Source of the DNA: JBOGOC01 sp050747525
Lineage (GTDB): Bacteria > Acidobacteriota > Polarisedimenticolia > JACPZX01 > DASXTC01
Assembly: GCA_050747525.1 (NCBI GenBank)
Contig: JBOGOC010000050.1
Coordinates: 1 to 14,407, forward strand
Direction of reading: 5' to 3'
DNA length: 14,407 bases
Made by a program: the position numbers and the translations under genes. This document shows positions 1 to 6,537 of the stretch, one piece after another. Positions within the stretch are counted from its first letter, which is position 1. Every line of letters starts with the position of its first letter. The notes under the pieces were generated by a model. The model had not been told where the DNA came from. It was given only the letters and a program-made list of their open reading frames with translations, and ran no database searches.

Positions 1-19
1 GAGGCGAGGAGGGAATGGA

Positions 20-74
20 GCGAGTGCTCGTGGCCAACGCCACGAGCGCGAGCGCGCCTCGGAGACCACTCCCC
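20..74 (-). repeat. Structured intergenic repeat, left copy
   Basis: This about 55-base element is repeated in inverted orientation at 14347-14402. Read on the minus strand it begins about 20 bases after the methyltransferase-like gene's stop. It consists of a conserved half, with two small possible stems (GGAG/CTCC and CGAG/CTCG), followed by a strong hairpin. The hairpin arms are 26-34 and 39-47, a perfect 9-bp stem around a four-base loop that reads GTTG on the minus strand. No open reading frame, poly-T tract or transposase accompanies it. It resembles dispersed REP-like elements in size and structure, but I do not recognise the family. The repeat relationship is seen directly; the function is unknown. 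Confidence 0.8.
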
Positions 75-93
75 GCCCGACGGCCGCGGGCGA

Positions 94-906
94 TTAGTCG
101 CGGGCGTTGCGGCGGGACTTGGCGACCAGAACCTCGCGGGTGCCGGACTTGAGGTGGGAGAGGCGAATGACCTCGAAGCGCGAGAACAGGGCGTAGATCT
201 CGCGGTTCTGGTAGGCCGGCGCGGAGACATGGCGCTCCACCGCCGGCTCGACCTCCACCTTGTCCTCCGAGTGGATGCGATACCGGCCGGCCGCGCCCCC
301 CGTGTGGCCCGGAGGGCCCGGGAAGTAGGCCAGGATGACCCCGCCCTCGTCCAGCAGCTTGCGCAGCGATTCCACGAAGCCGATGGCCTCGAGCGGCGGC
401 ATCCGCGAGATGGCGTCCCAGGCGAGGATGCCGGAGAAGCTGCCGTTGGGATAGCTGAGCGGAGACGACGCTTCCTTCACCGTGGCTGCAGGCTTCGGAA
501 AGAGATCCTCGGGCAGCCCGTCCGAGTCGATGGGAAGAGGCTTCTGCGGGACTCCCGCGCCCGTCTTGGGTAGGACGGTGTCGATCGGAAGCCGCTTTCG
601 CGCGGCACCCGCCGCACCGTGCTTCACCGGCCCTTTGGCCTGGGGTTTCGCCTCGGGCTTCACGGCCTTGGAGGCTTCGTCGGAGGGGGTCGCGGGCCGG
701 GTGGCGGCCGGCAGACTCTCCACCGACACCCGGCATCCGCGGGAACCAAGGAACGCGATGTTCGAGCCGCACAGCACGCCGAGATCCAGCACCGTAGGGT
801 GAGGATCGATGCGTGAGAGCCGGCCCAGGAACTCCGTCAGGCACTGACTGGTGAAACTCTGGGGCGAGGCCTGACGCATGGGCTGCGGTTGCGCGGTCAT
901 CACCAC
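94..906 (-). CDS. Methyltransferase-like protein with a long low-complexity insert
   Basis: The 270-residue protein looks like a class I SAM-dependent methyltransferase fold. Residues 38-53 give the first strand and glycine loop (VLDLG, then G47). After residue 150 the pattern YPNGSFSGILAWDAI, followed by a helix and 'LLDEGGVILAYFPG' (186-197), matches the late strands of the fold. Between these halves lies an Ala/Pro/Lys-rich, probably disordered insert at about 66-148. It contains two similar peptides, KRLPID and KPLPID. The acidic residue expected at the end of the second strand is not clearly placed, so catalytic activity is uncertain. The start is a GTG at 906, about 8 bases after a GGAGGAG ribosome site; GTG 903 and ATG 900 are alternatives. 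It follows the bactofilin gene by 44 bases and is probably cotranscribed with it. The substrate is unknown. Confidence 0.7.
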   Translation of the reverse strand: MVMTAQPQPMRQASPQSFTSQCLTEFLGRLSRIDPHPTVLDLGVLCGSNIAFLGSRGCRVSVESLPAATRPATPSDEASKAVKPEAKPQAKGPVKHGAAGAARKRLPIDTVLPKTGAGVPQKPLPIDSDGLPEDLFPKPAATVKEASSPLSYPNGSFSGILAWDAISRMPPLEAIGFVESLRKLLDEGGVILAYFPGPPGHTGGAAGRYRIHSEDKVEVEPAVERHVSAPAYQNREIYALFSRFEVIRLSHLKSGTREVLVAKSRRNARD

Positions 907-950
907 AGAGCTTTCTCCTCCCGACTGAGCAACATCCCGGTCCGGACTGA

Positions 951-1460
951 CTACTGGATCGCCTTACCTGCCTGCGCCATGTGCACGGCCTGCTGGTTCG
1001 GCGCGTTCTTCTCGCGCGGACGCTCCTCGGGGCGCTGCTGCTGCATCATGTCGATGCTCCCCTTGAACTGGGCGCCGTCGGACACCGCGATGCGCGGAGC
1101 GCGGATGTCGCCCACGAGGCGCCCCGAGTCGGTCAGATCCACCTTCTCGTCGGCCACCACGTTGCCCGTGATCTCACCCACGATGGTGATGTTCTTGGCG
1201 TGCACGTCGGCGTGAACCTTGCCGTTGGGACCGATGGTCAGGTTGTGGTCCTTGAGATCGATGCGCCCTTCGACCCGCCCGTCGACCGTCAGGTCCTCGC
1301 TCCCGGACACCTCTCCCTTGATGAACAGGGACTGACCGATGTTCGCGTGAGCAACCTTGTTCTGAAAGGCAGGGGCTGCCGCCATCCGAGGGGCTTCGCT
1401 GCGGACCGGCTGCGTCTGGTTGTCGAACCGGTCACGATCGGCCTCTTTCCTCTCCCACAT
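951..1460 (-). CDS. Bactofilin
   Basis: The product is a bactofilin (DUF583/CcmA family), a cytoskeletal protein that polymerises without nucleotide and usually scaffolds cell-wall or polar machinery at the inner membrane. The 169-residue protein has the beta-helix domain at about 38-138, with regular short repeats (SLFIKGEVSGSEDLTVDGRVEG, LTIGPNGKVHADVHAKNITIVGEI). It is flanked by a flexible N-terminal segment and a Gln/Arg-rich tail. I chose ATG 1460 because GGAGG lies 7 bases upstream and because MWERKEA resembles the short aromatic-plus-basic N-terminal membrane-targeting peptide described for other bactofilins. A longer in-frame start at 1538 would add 26 non-homologous residues. It heads a two-gene minus-strand unit with the methyltransferase-like gene, and a leader of about 200 bases precedes it. 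Confidence 0.92.
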   Translation of the reverse strand: MWERKEADRDRFDNQTQPVRSEAPRMAAAPAFQNKVAHANIGQSLFIKGEVSGSEDLTVDGRVEGRIDLKDHNLTIGPNGKVHADVHAKNITIVGEITGNVVADEKVDLTDSGRLVGDIRAPRIAVSDGAQFKGSIDMMQQQRPEERPREKNAPNQQAVHMAQAGKAIQ

Positions 1461-1473
1461 CTGGAATCCTCCG

Positions 1474-1650
1474 TTACGGCAGGGTTGTCGAAAGCGGCCC
1501 CGCGTGGCGCGGGGCGTACGGTTTGAAGACGGGGGCAAACATTGTGGCTGTTACGATTCGTGTCAAGGTCGAGAAGACCCCGACGATCATCATGGGCACA
1601 CGAAACCCCTCATCTTCCAAGGGCATCCGGAGCGCCTCCGAGTCTGTCAT
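1474..1650 (-). CDS. Candidate 58-residue leader ORF upstream of bactofilin
   Basis: A short minus-strand frame starting MTDSEALRMPLEDEG contains a hydrophobic stretch (VPMMIVGVF). It ends in TAA two bases before the bactofilin Shine-Dalgarno sequence, an arrangement that could allow translational coupling. It begins about 13 bases after the transcription start expected from the promoter at 1670-1697. No ribosome site precedes the ATG, third positions are less GC-rich than in neighbouring genes, and a strong hairpin lies within it. I do not recognise any family. It may equally be an untranslated leader. A longer frame from 1671 is unlikely because its ATG overlaps the -10 box. Confidence 0.25.
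   Translation of the reverse strand: MTDSEALRMPLEDEGFRVPMMIVGVFSTLTRIVTATMFAPVFKPYAPRHAGPLSTTLP
1497..1515 (-). promoter_or_regulatory. Strong GC hairpin in the bactofilin leader
   Basis: GCCCCGCG and CGCGGGGC form a perfect 8-bp inverted repeat around a three-base loop, 37 bases upstream of the bactofilin start. In the bactofilin transcript it would fold just before the ribosome site. It is not followed by a clean U-tract, so it is not a standard intrinsic terminator. It may act in attenuation, RNA stability or translational control. The structure is seen in the sequence; the role is inferred. Confidence 0.5.
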
Positions 1651-1669
1651 TTTGTTTTTGAGCGCCGCC

Positions 1670-1697
1670 ATTCTACACGCAGCGTCAAGGCTGTCAA
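1670..1697 (-). promoter_or_regulatory. Sigma-70-type promoter for the bactofilin unit
   Basis: On the minus strand a perfect -35 TTGACA (1697-1692), a 16-base spacer and a -10 TAGAAT (1675-1670) form a good housekeeping promoter directed at the bactofilin gene. Transcription would start near 1663 and leave a 5' leader of about 200 bases. A second TTGACA at 1566-1561 with a poor -10 (AATGTT) could be an internal promoter nearer the gene. Confidence 0.6.
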
Positions 1698-1760
1698 AAG
1701 GAAAGATGACCGGCTATGTTAGAATCCATTGCCTTCGCGCCAGGTGCACGCAAGGTGCAG

Positions 1761-2822
1761 ATGACAAAGAAGAAATCCCCTCGAACCGACAGCCCCCAGG
1801 TCAGCGGCCCACCGGTTCCCGTCGAACCGCGGCCCCTCCCCACCGCCGACACCCTGCGGCACTACCTGCGGCAGGTGATGCGCTATCCAAGGCTGACCCG
1901 GGAGGAGGAGCACGAGCTGGCGCTGCGCTTCCGGCAGCACGGGGATCCCGAGGCCGCCTACCGGCTGGTGACCGGGAACCTGAGACTGGTCGTGAGCATC
2001 GCCTTCGAGTACCGGCGGACCTTCCTCAACCTCATGGATCTGGTGCAGGAGGGGAACATCGGCCTGATGCAGGCGGTCAAGAAGTACGACCCGCTGCGAG
2101 GGGTCCCTTTCTCCTCCTACGCGGCCTGGTGGATACGCGCCTACATCCTGAAGCACCTCCTCGATCAATGGAGCATCGTGAAGGTGGGCACCACCAACGC
2201 CCGCCGGAAGCTCTTCTTCAACCTCAGGAAGGAAAAGGCGCGCCTGGAGCAGGAAGGGGTCAGCGTGGGGCCCCGGCTGCTGGCCGAGGCGTTCGAGACA
2301 TCCGAGCAGGACGTGGTGGACGTGAGCCGCGCCCTGTCCGCCCGCGATCTCTCCCTGGATGCCCCTCTGGGGCCGGACTCGGATCGCGAAGTCTGGGAGA
2401 CGATCCCCGTCCAGACTCCGGCCCCCGAAGAGGTGGTCGTTCAGCAGGAGCTGCGCGACATCCTGCGGGACAAGCTGGCCGCGTTCGCCATCACCCTCAA
2501 CGAAAGGGAGCGCTTCACCTTCGAGAAGCGGCTGGTGGCCGAGGACCCGATCACGCTTCAGCAGATCGGAGATCACTTCGGGATGACCCGCGAAGCCGCG
2601 CGCCTGATCGAGAAGAAAGTGATCGACAAGGCCCGCGCGTACCTGCGGGCCGAGCTGAGCGACCTGCGCGCCTTCGAGGTGACCGACGACCCCGATCACA
2701 AGGCGGAATCTCCGGCCGCGGCCGCCTACAAGATGGGGAAGGATCCGGCCAGGACGAAGCGCCGCGCGGCCCGGAGAAAGAAGGCGGCAGAGGAGGCGCT
2801 GGCCCGGAAAGAGAAAAGCTGA
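1761..2822 (+). CDS. rpoH: RpoH-like alternative sigma-70 factor
   Basis: The product is a group 3 sigma factor of the heat-shock (RpoH/sigma-32) type that directs RNA polymerase to alternative promoters. The 353-residue protein shows region 2 (NLRLVVSIAFEYRR, LMDLVQEGNIGLMQAVKKYD, FSSYAAWWIRAYI; about 72-130). It has the RpoH signature box RRKLFFNLRKEK (148-159). Region 4, with a helix-turn-helix, lies at about 235-300 (ITLQQIGDHFGMTREAARLIEKK). A basic Lys/Arg/Ala-rich tail of about 45 residues extends beyond region 4, which is unusual. I chose ATG 1761 (MTKKKSP); ATG 1716 would add 15 residues that do not look like the family and would overlap a possible -10 box. Neither start has an ideal ribosome site. 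The gene converges on the histidine kinase with one base between stop codons, leaving no room for a terminator. Its true regulon could differ from heat shock. Confidence 0.88.
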   Translation: MTKKKSPRTDSPQVSGPPVPVEPRPLPTADTLRHYLRQVMRYPRLTREEEHELALRFRQHGDPEAAYRLVTGNLRLVVSIAFEYRRTFLNLMDLVQEGNIGLMQAVKKYDPLRGVPFSSYAAWWIRAYILKHLLDQWSIVKVGTTNARRKLFFNLRKEKARLEQEGVSVGPRLLAEAFETSEQDVVDVSRALSARDLSLDAPLGPDSDREVWETIPVQTPAPEEVVVQQELRDILRDKLAAFAITLNERERFTFEKRLVAEDPITLQQIGDHFGMTREAARLIEKKVIDKARAYLRAELSDLRAFEVTDDPDHKAESPAAAAYKMGKDPARTKRRAARRKKAAEEALARKEKS

Positions 2823-2823
2823 G

Positions 2824-4317
2824 TCAGTGCAGGACGACGGTCTCGCCCGCGGCGGTCTGTTCCAGCCTGGGGAGAGTGACGGAGAACTCGGTCCCCTCAC
2901 CGGGCCGGCTCTGCACGGCGACACTGCCGCCATGGGCCCGGACGATGCGCTCCACCACGCTGAGGCCGAGCCCGGTGCCCGGCGCGCTCCGGCGTGCCTG
3001 CTCCGAGCGCCAGAAGGGATGAAAGAGCGAGGGGATGTCCTCGGGCCGTATCCCCATCCCCTGATCCGATACGGTCACCCGGACACCCGACCCCAGCGCT
3101 TCGATCCGCACCCCCACCCGGCCGCCTGACGGCGAGTACTTGATCGCGTTGTCGAGCAGGTTCCGGAACACCTGCGAGAGACGCGCGGGATCGGCCTGGA
3201 GCGGCACCCCGTGGCCGGGAGAGACCACCTCGATGCGGTGCGCCGCGCTGGTATGACCCACCACCTCGGCGGCCTCGCGGACGATGGTCTCCAGGTCCAC
3301 CGGCTCGACGTGCAGGGCCAGGTGCCCGCTCTCCACACGCGCCGCGTCGAGCAGGTCCGCGGTCATGATGCTGAGGTCGGCCAGCTGGCGGTCCAGGAGC
3401 TGGGATATCCGCCGCGCCGAAGGCACGTCCCCCGCCTCGAACGCCCTCGACAGCACGGGGAGGAGCATCTTGGATCCGGCGAGCGGGTTCTTCAGGTCGT
3501 GAACGACCCCGGCCAGGCTCTCCATCTCGGCCTGGCGGCGCCGGCTCAGGGCGTCGGACATCTCGTTGAAGGCGCGGGCCACGTCACGGACCTCCTGCGG
3601 CCCCAACTCCTCGCTCCTCACCCGCCTGTCACCCTGGCTGAACCGGTTGATGGTTTCGGCCAGCCTCTTGAGGGGCTGGTAGATGTGCCGGTTCCCCGCG
3701 ATCAGCAACAGCACCGTGGCGACCGTGATCATGGTGAAGACCAGGGCGCCCAGGACATCGGCCCTCTCGTTCAGTTTGTTGGAGTGCTCGAGCGCCGTCG
3801 TGGCCTGCTCTTCGTTGAGGGCCTGAAGCTGCTGTGCACCTCCCAGGATCGCCTCGAGGCGGGGCGTCGACCATTGCAGGATCTCCACGAGGCTGGTCCC
3901 CCGGGCCTCCAGACGGTCGCGCTCCGCGAAATAGGAAGTCAGCTCCTGGCGTGTCCGGTCGAGGAGATGCTGCTCGGCAGGGTTCCCGACGTGCAGGCCC
4001 GCCGCGGTCAGAAGGTTTTCGACGCGCGCGCGGCTCTCGGCACGAAGGGTGTCGTACTGACCGCGGTCGAAGACCCTCGCCACCGCGGCGAGGCGCACCT
4101 GGTTGAGCAGCTCGGACTGGACCTCCCCGGCGATGCGGGCCCCTTCCAGCGCTCGGCTCACCTCGAGCATAGAACGGTGAAGCACGGTCGTCATGACCGA
4201 CAGCAGGACGGCCATCACCATGGACAGGGCGACGACCGACACGACCGCGGTGCGCAGCGCGGTACGCAGGCTCAGTGGCGAGATCGGAGGCATGCTGGAT
4301 TCTGTCACTGCGGCCAC
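2824..4317 (-). CDS. Membrane sensor histidine kinase, orphan
   Basis: The 497-residue sensor kinase has a transmembrane helix at about 22-46 and an extracytoplasmic helical region at about 47-187. A second transmembrane helix (188-208) is followed by a HAMP linker (about 210-262). The HisKA domain has phospho-acceptor His273 in VVHDLKNPLAG. The HATPase_c domain has an N-box ending at Asn390 (LLDNAIKYS), a G1 box DQGMGI (418-423), an F box (FHPF) and a G2 box GTGLGL (447-452). All catalytic motifs are intact. The helical sensor region resembles four-helix-bundle chemoreceptor-like sensors; the ligand is unknown. No response regulator lies in the window, so its partner is elsewhere. It starts 18 bases after the lysK stop and is probably cotranscribed. 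GTG 4317 is the longest start; ATG 4293 is possible, and neither has a clear ribosome site. Confidence 0.9.
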   Translation of the reverse strand: MAAVTESSMPPISPLSLRTALRTAVVSVVALSMVMAVLLSVMTTVLHRSMLEVSRALEGARIAGEVQSELLNQVRLAAVARVFDRGQYDTLRAESRARVENLLTAAGLHVGNPAEQHLLDRTRQELTSYFAERDRLEARGTSLVEILQWSTPRLEAILGGAQQLQALNEEQATTALEHSNKLNERADVLGALVFTMITVATVLLLIAGNRHIYQPLKRLAETINRFSQGDRRVRSEELGPQEVRDVARAFNEMSDALSRRRQAEMESLAGVVHDLKNPLAGSKMLLPVLSRAFEAGDVPSARRISQLLDRQLADLSIMTADLLDAARVESGHLALHVEPVDLETIVREAAEVVGHTSAAHRIEVVSPGHGVPLQADPARLSQVFRNLLDNAIKYSPSGGRVGVRIEALGSGVRVTVSDQGMGIRPEDIPSLFHPFWRSEQARRSAPGTGLGLSVVERIVRAHGGSVAVQSRPGEGTEFSVTLPRLEQTAAGETVVLH

Positions 4318-4335
4318 GCGTCCGCCACGCCGCGA

Positions 4336-5937
4336 TCAGGAAGGGCCCTGCGCCGCCTTTCTCAGACGCCGGGCCATCTCCTGCTGACCCACCAGCTTCA
4401 CGAAGCTGCCGAACCTGGGCCCGGAGTCCTGCCCCGTCAGGACGTTGTAAAGAAGCCGGAACATCTCCTTGGGATCGATCCCCGCCTCGCGAGCCAGATC
4501 GAAGGCCAGGGCCTGCACCTGCTCGGCCTCGCGCTCCTCCTGCTCCAGAGCTCCGGCCAGGCGGAGGAGCAGCTCCTTCTCCTGAGGTGCCGGCTCCCGG
4601 CGCACCCGCCCGGGAAGGATGTGCTCTCTCGCGTAGGCAGAGGCATCCTCGATGAGCCTCTCGAGCATGGGATCGCTGACGGGGATGGCTCCCTTGTAGT
4701 GATGGACGTACCCCTTGACCTCCGAAGGGGCCGGCACGCCGAGGGCCGCGACCAGCCCGATGAGCATCGAGTAGGTCACCGGGTAGGCGTAGGGAGTGGT
4801 CCCGGGGGGCAGATCGGGCTGGAGGAACCGCAGCTCGTCGGCCGGACCGTCCTGCGCCCCCTCGCCCCGCTTCTGCAGCATCTGTATGTATTCGTCGGTC
4901 GACCGGACCACGACGTCCCAGGTGAGCTTCCGGGCCTTGCGGGGATCCTTGAAGATGAACAGCAGCAGAGATTCACGCGGCGCGCACGACAGCCAGGAAT
5001 CGACGGAGAGCCCGCGCCCCACCGACTTGGAGATCTTCCGTCCCTCCTCGTCGAGGAACATCTCGTAGAAGGACTGCACCGGCCCCCGATGCCCCTTCGG
5101 GCCCGCGATGAGACGGCAGATGCGGGTGGACAGCGCGGCCGACTCGATGAGGTCCTTGCCATACATCTCGTAGTGCACGCCCAGGGCGTACCAGCGCAGG
5201 GCCCAGTCCACCTTCCACCCCACCTTGGCCCGACCGTCCAGGACGCTGGTCTCACCCTGGTGCCCGCATCCGGCGGCATCCCCCTCGTCCCCCCCGGGCT
5301 CGTCCCCCAGGGCGCCCCCCTGCTCGCCTTCGCAGACGTAGGTCACGGTCAGCCGCGCGGGGTCATGCCCCGTGACGCGCGTGCCGTTGATCCGTCCGCA
5401 CCGCTCGCACATGGGGAAGAACGGAGACCAGTCCTTCCGTTTCTCCTCCCGGATGGTGGGCAGGATGATCTCGCGCACCCCCTCGTAGTGGGCCATGATC
5501 CGCGACAGCCCCTCGTTGAAGGCCCCCGTGGTGTATTGCTGCGTGCTGGACCTGAACGTGTAGCGGAACCCGAAGCGGTCGAGCATCTCGCGCAGGCTGG
5601 CATTGTTGTGGCCGCCGTACGAATCGTGGCAGCCGAACGGATCGGGGACCTTCGACAGGGGCTTCCCCAGGTGAGGCTCGAGCGCTTCGCGCGGCATGTT
5701 GAGCGGCACCTTGCGAAGCCCGTCCATGTCGTCGGAGAAGGCGACCAACTCCCAGGGCCGCCCCGTGGCCTGCTGAAACGCCTGGCCGACCCACGTGGTC
5801 CGCGCCACTTCGGCGAACGTTCCGATGTGGGGAGCCCCGGAAGGGCCGTAGCCCGTCTCCAGGATCACCGGGCTTGCGGAGGGATACCCCTTCTCGATGC
5901 GTGACGCTTCCTCGTCGGGCCAGAGGACCTTGGGCAT
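4336..5937 (-). CDS. lysK: Class I lysyl-tRNA synthetase
   Basis: The enzyme charges tRNA-Lys with lysine using a class I Rossmann catalytic core. It is unrelated in fold to the class II LysRS used by most bacteria. The 533-residue protein carries the HIGH-type motif PHIGT at 36-40 and the KMSKS-type motif KISKS at 301-305. Cysteines 177, 180, 202 and 224 form a likely zinc site. The segment between the last two of these is a Gly/Asp-rich insert (about 203-223). A helical C-terminal region of about 190 residues fits the anticodon-binding part, and the length is normal for the family. ATG 5937 fits the family N-terminus although no strong ribosome site is visible. It lies 24 bases after the YCII-domain gene and 18 bases before the histidine kinase gene, probably in one transcription unit. 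No class II lysS occurs in the window. Confidence 0.93.
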   Translation of the reverse strand: MPKVLWPDEEASRIEKGYPSASPVILETGYGPSGAPHIGTFAEVARTTWVGQAFQQATGRPWELVAFSDDMDGLRKVPLNMPREALEPHLGKPLSKVPDPFGCHDSYGGHNNASLREMLDRFGFRYTFRSSTQQYTTGAFNEGLSRIMAHYEGVREIILPTIREEKRKDWSPFFPMCERCGRINGTRVTGHDPARLTVTYVCEGEQGGALGDEPGGDEGDAAGCGHQGETSVLDGRAKVGWKVDWALRWYALGVHYEMYGKDLIESAALSTRICRLIAGPKGHRGPVQSFYEMFLDEEGRKISKSVGRGLSVDSWLSCAPRESLLLFIFKDPRKARKLTWDVVVRSTDEYIQMLQKRGEGAQDGPADELRFLQPDLPPGTTPYAYPVTYSMLIGLVAALGVPAPSEVKGYVHHYKGAIPVSDPMLERLIEDASAYAREHILPGRVRREPAPQEKELLLRLAGALEQEEREAEQVQALAFDLAREAGIDPKEMFRLLYNVLTGQDSGPRFGSFVKLVGQQEMARRLRKAAQGPS

Positions 5938-5961
5938 TGGCTCATGATAGCGTCATGATCC

Positions 5962-6537
5962 TCACGTCGGATCGATCTGGCGGATGGAGATCCGCCCTCC
6001 GTGCTTCAGATGCGGGCATCCGCGAGCCAGCTCCTCGGCCTGGCCGCTGTCGCGGGCTGCCATGACGAAATAGCCGGCCAGGTGTCCGGGCCCTCCCGTC
6101 ACGTCGGGCGAGACGGGGCCGACCATCACGTCCTCGTCCTTCAGCTTCTCGCCCGATACGAGGTGGCCCTGCCGGGCAACCCCTCGCGCCCAGCCGGCAT
6201 ACTCAGCCACGCGCTGCTCCATCTCCCCCGGTCCGGGGGCCTGGTACGCATCGTCCTCGTACAGCAGCAGCACGAACCGGGGACGCTGGTCCTCCTCTCC
6301 GGGGATTCTTCCCACGGCAAGCCCGGCGGCAAACGCCATCAGCCCCGCGGCCAGGACCGCCCCTCCCCACGCCAGCACGCCTCCGCGCCGTTTCGCGGGG
6401 GCGGCATGCAGCAGCCCCTCGCGTCTGACTGCATCCACCACCCGGTCCTCGAGCCATTGCGGGGGCGCCTCCGAGTCCGGAGGGCCCTCGAGATCCTCGG
6501 GGCGCGGGTACAGCTCGTCTCGTGTCGTCTCGCTCAT
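5962..6537 (-). CDS. Membrane anti-sigma-like protein with extracytoplasmic YCII domain
   Basis: The 191-residue protein has three parts. There is an acidic cytoplasmic N-terminus with a helix (PPQWLEDRVVDAVRREGLL, 25-43) like the sigma-binding helix of small anti-sigma factors. A single transmembrane helix spans about 53-77, preceded by KRR. The C-terminal YCII/DGPF-related domain (about 86-188) shows RFVLLLYEDD, VSGEKL, GHLAGYFVMAA and CPHLKHGGRISIRQI. The classical DGPF tetrapeptide is absent. With KRR on its inner side, the YCII domain should lie outside the cytoplasm. Its ATG overlaps the ECF sigma stop codon (ATGA), so the two are translationally coupled. YCII proteins are known as genomic partners of some ECF groups such as ECF42, but as separate soluble proteins. 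The anti-sigma role here is inferred from position and topology. Confidence 0.8.
   Translation of the reverse strand: MSETTRDELYPRPEDLEGPPDSEAPPQWLEDRVVDAVRREGLLHAAPAKRRGGVLAWGGAVLAAGLMAFAAGLAVGRIPGEEDQRPRFVLLLYEDDAYQAPGPGEMEQRVAEYAGWARGVARQGHLVSGEKLKDEDVMVGPVSPDVTGGPGHLAGYFVMAARDSGQAEELARGCPHLKHGGRISIRQIDPT

Larger units (their letters stand above)
1461..1760. other. Divergent intergenic region between bactofilin and rpoH-like gene
   Basis: This 300-base stretch has noticeably lower GC than its surroundings. It contains the bactofilin promoter, leader hairpin and candidate leader ORF on the minus strand. On the plus strand a TAGAAT at 1720-1725 could be the -10 box of the sigma-factor gene, but no good -35 partner is visible. 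The two TAGAAT boxes face outward, 50 bases apart, and GTCAA motifs between them are repeated. No heat-shock (sigma-32-type) or CIRCE element was found by eye. Confidence 0.5.

Noticed and set aside
20..74. Integron attC sites or insertion-sequence terminal repeats at the window ends
   Set aside because: The elements lack the attC core consensus (RYYYAAC/GTTRRRY), and no integrase or transposase lies between the copies. The genes inside are ordinary chromosomal ones, so a 14-kb mobile element is not supported.
20..74. Intrinsic terminators formed by the repeat hairpins
   Set aside because: The stems are strong, but no T-rich tract follows in either copy, so classical intrinsic termination is not supported. 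Another kind of 3'-end role remains open.
5349..5794. Additional minus-strand frames inside lysK
   Set aside because: They are alternative frames of the synthetase gene and have no family signature or independent ribosome site.
3211..5904. An open frame of nearly 900 codons on the plus strand
   Set aside because: It lies wholly antisense to the histidine kinase and lysK genes, both of which show intact family motifs. Its composition is Arg/Gly/His/Leu-rich without any domain, as expected for a shadow frame in GC-rich coding DNA.
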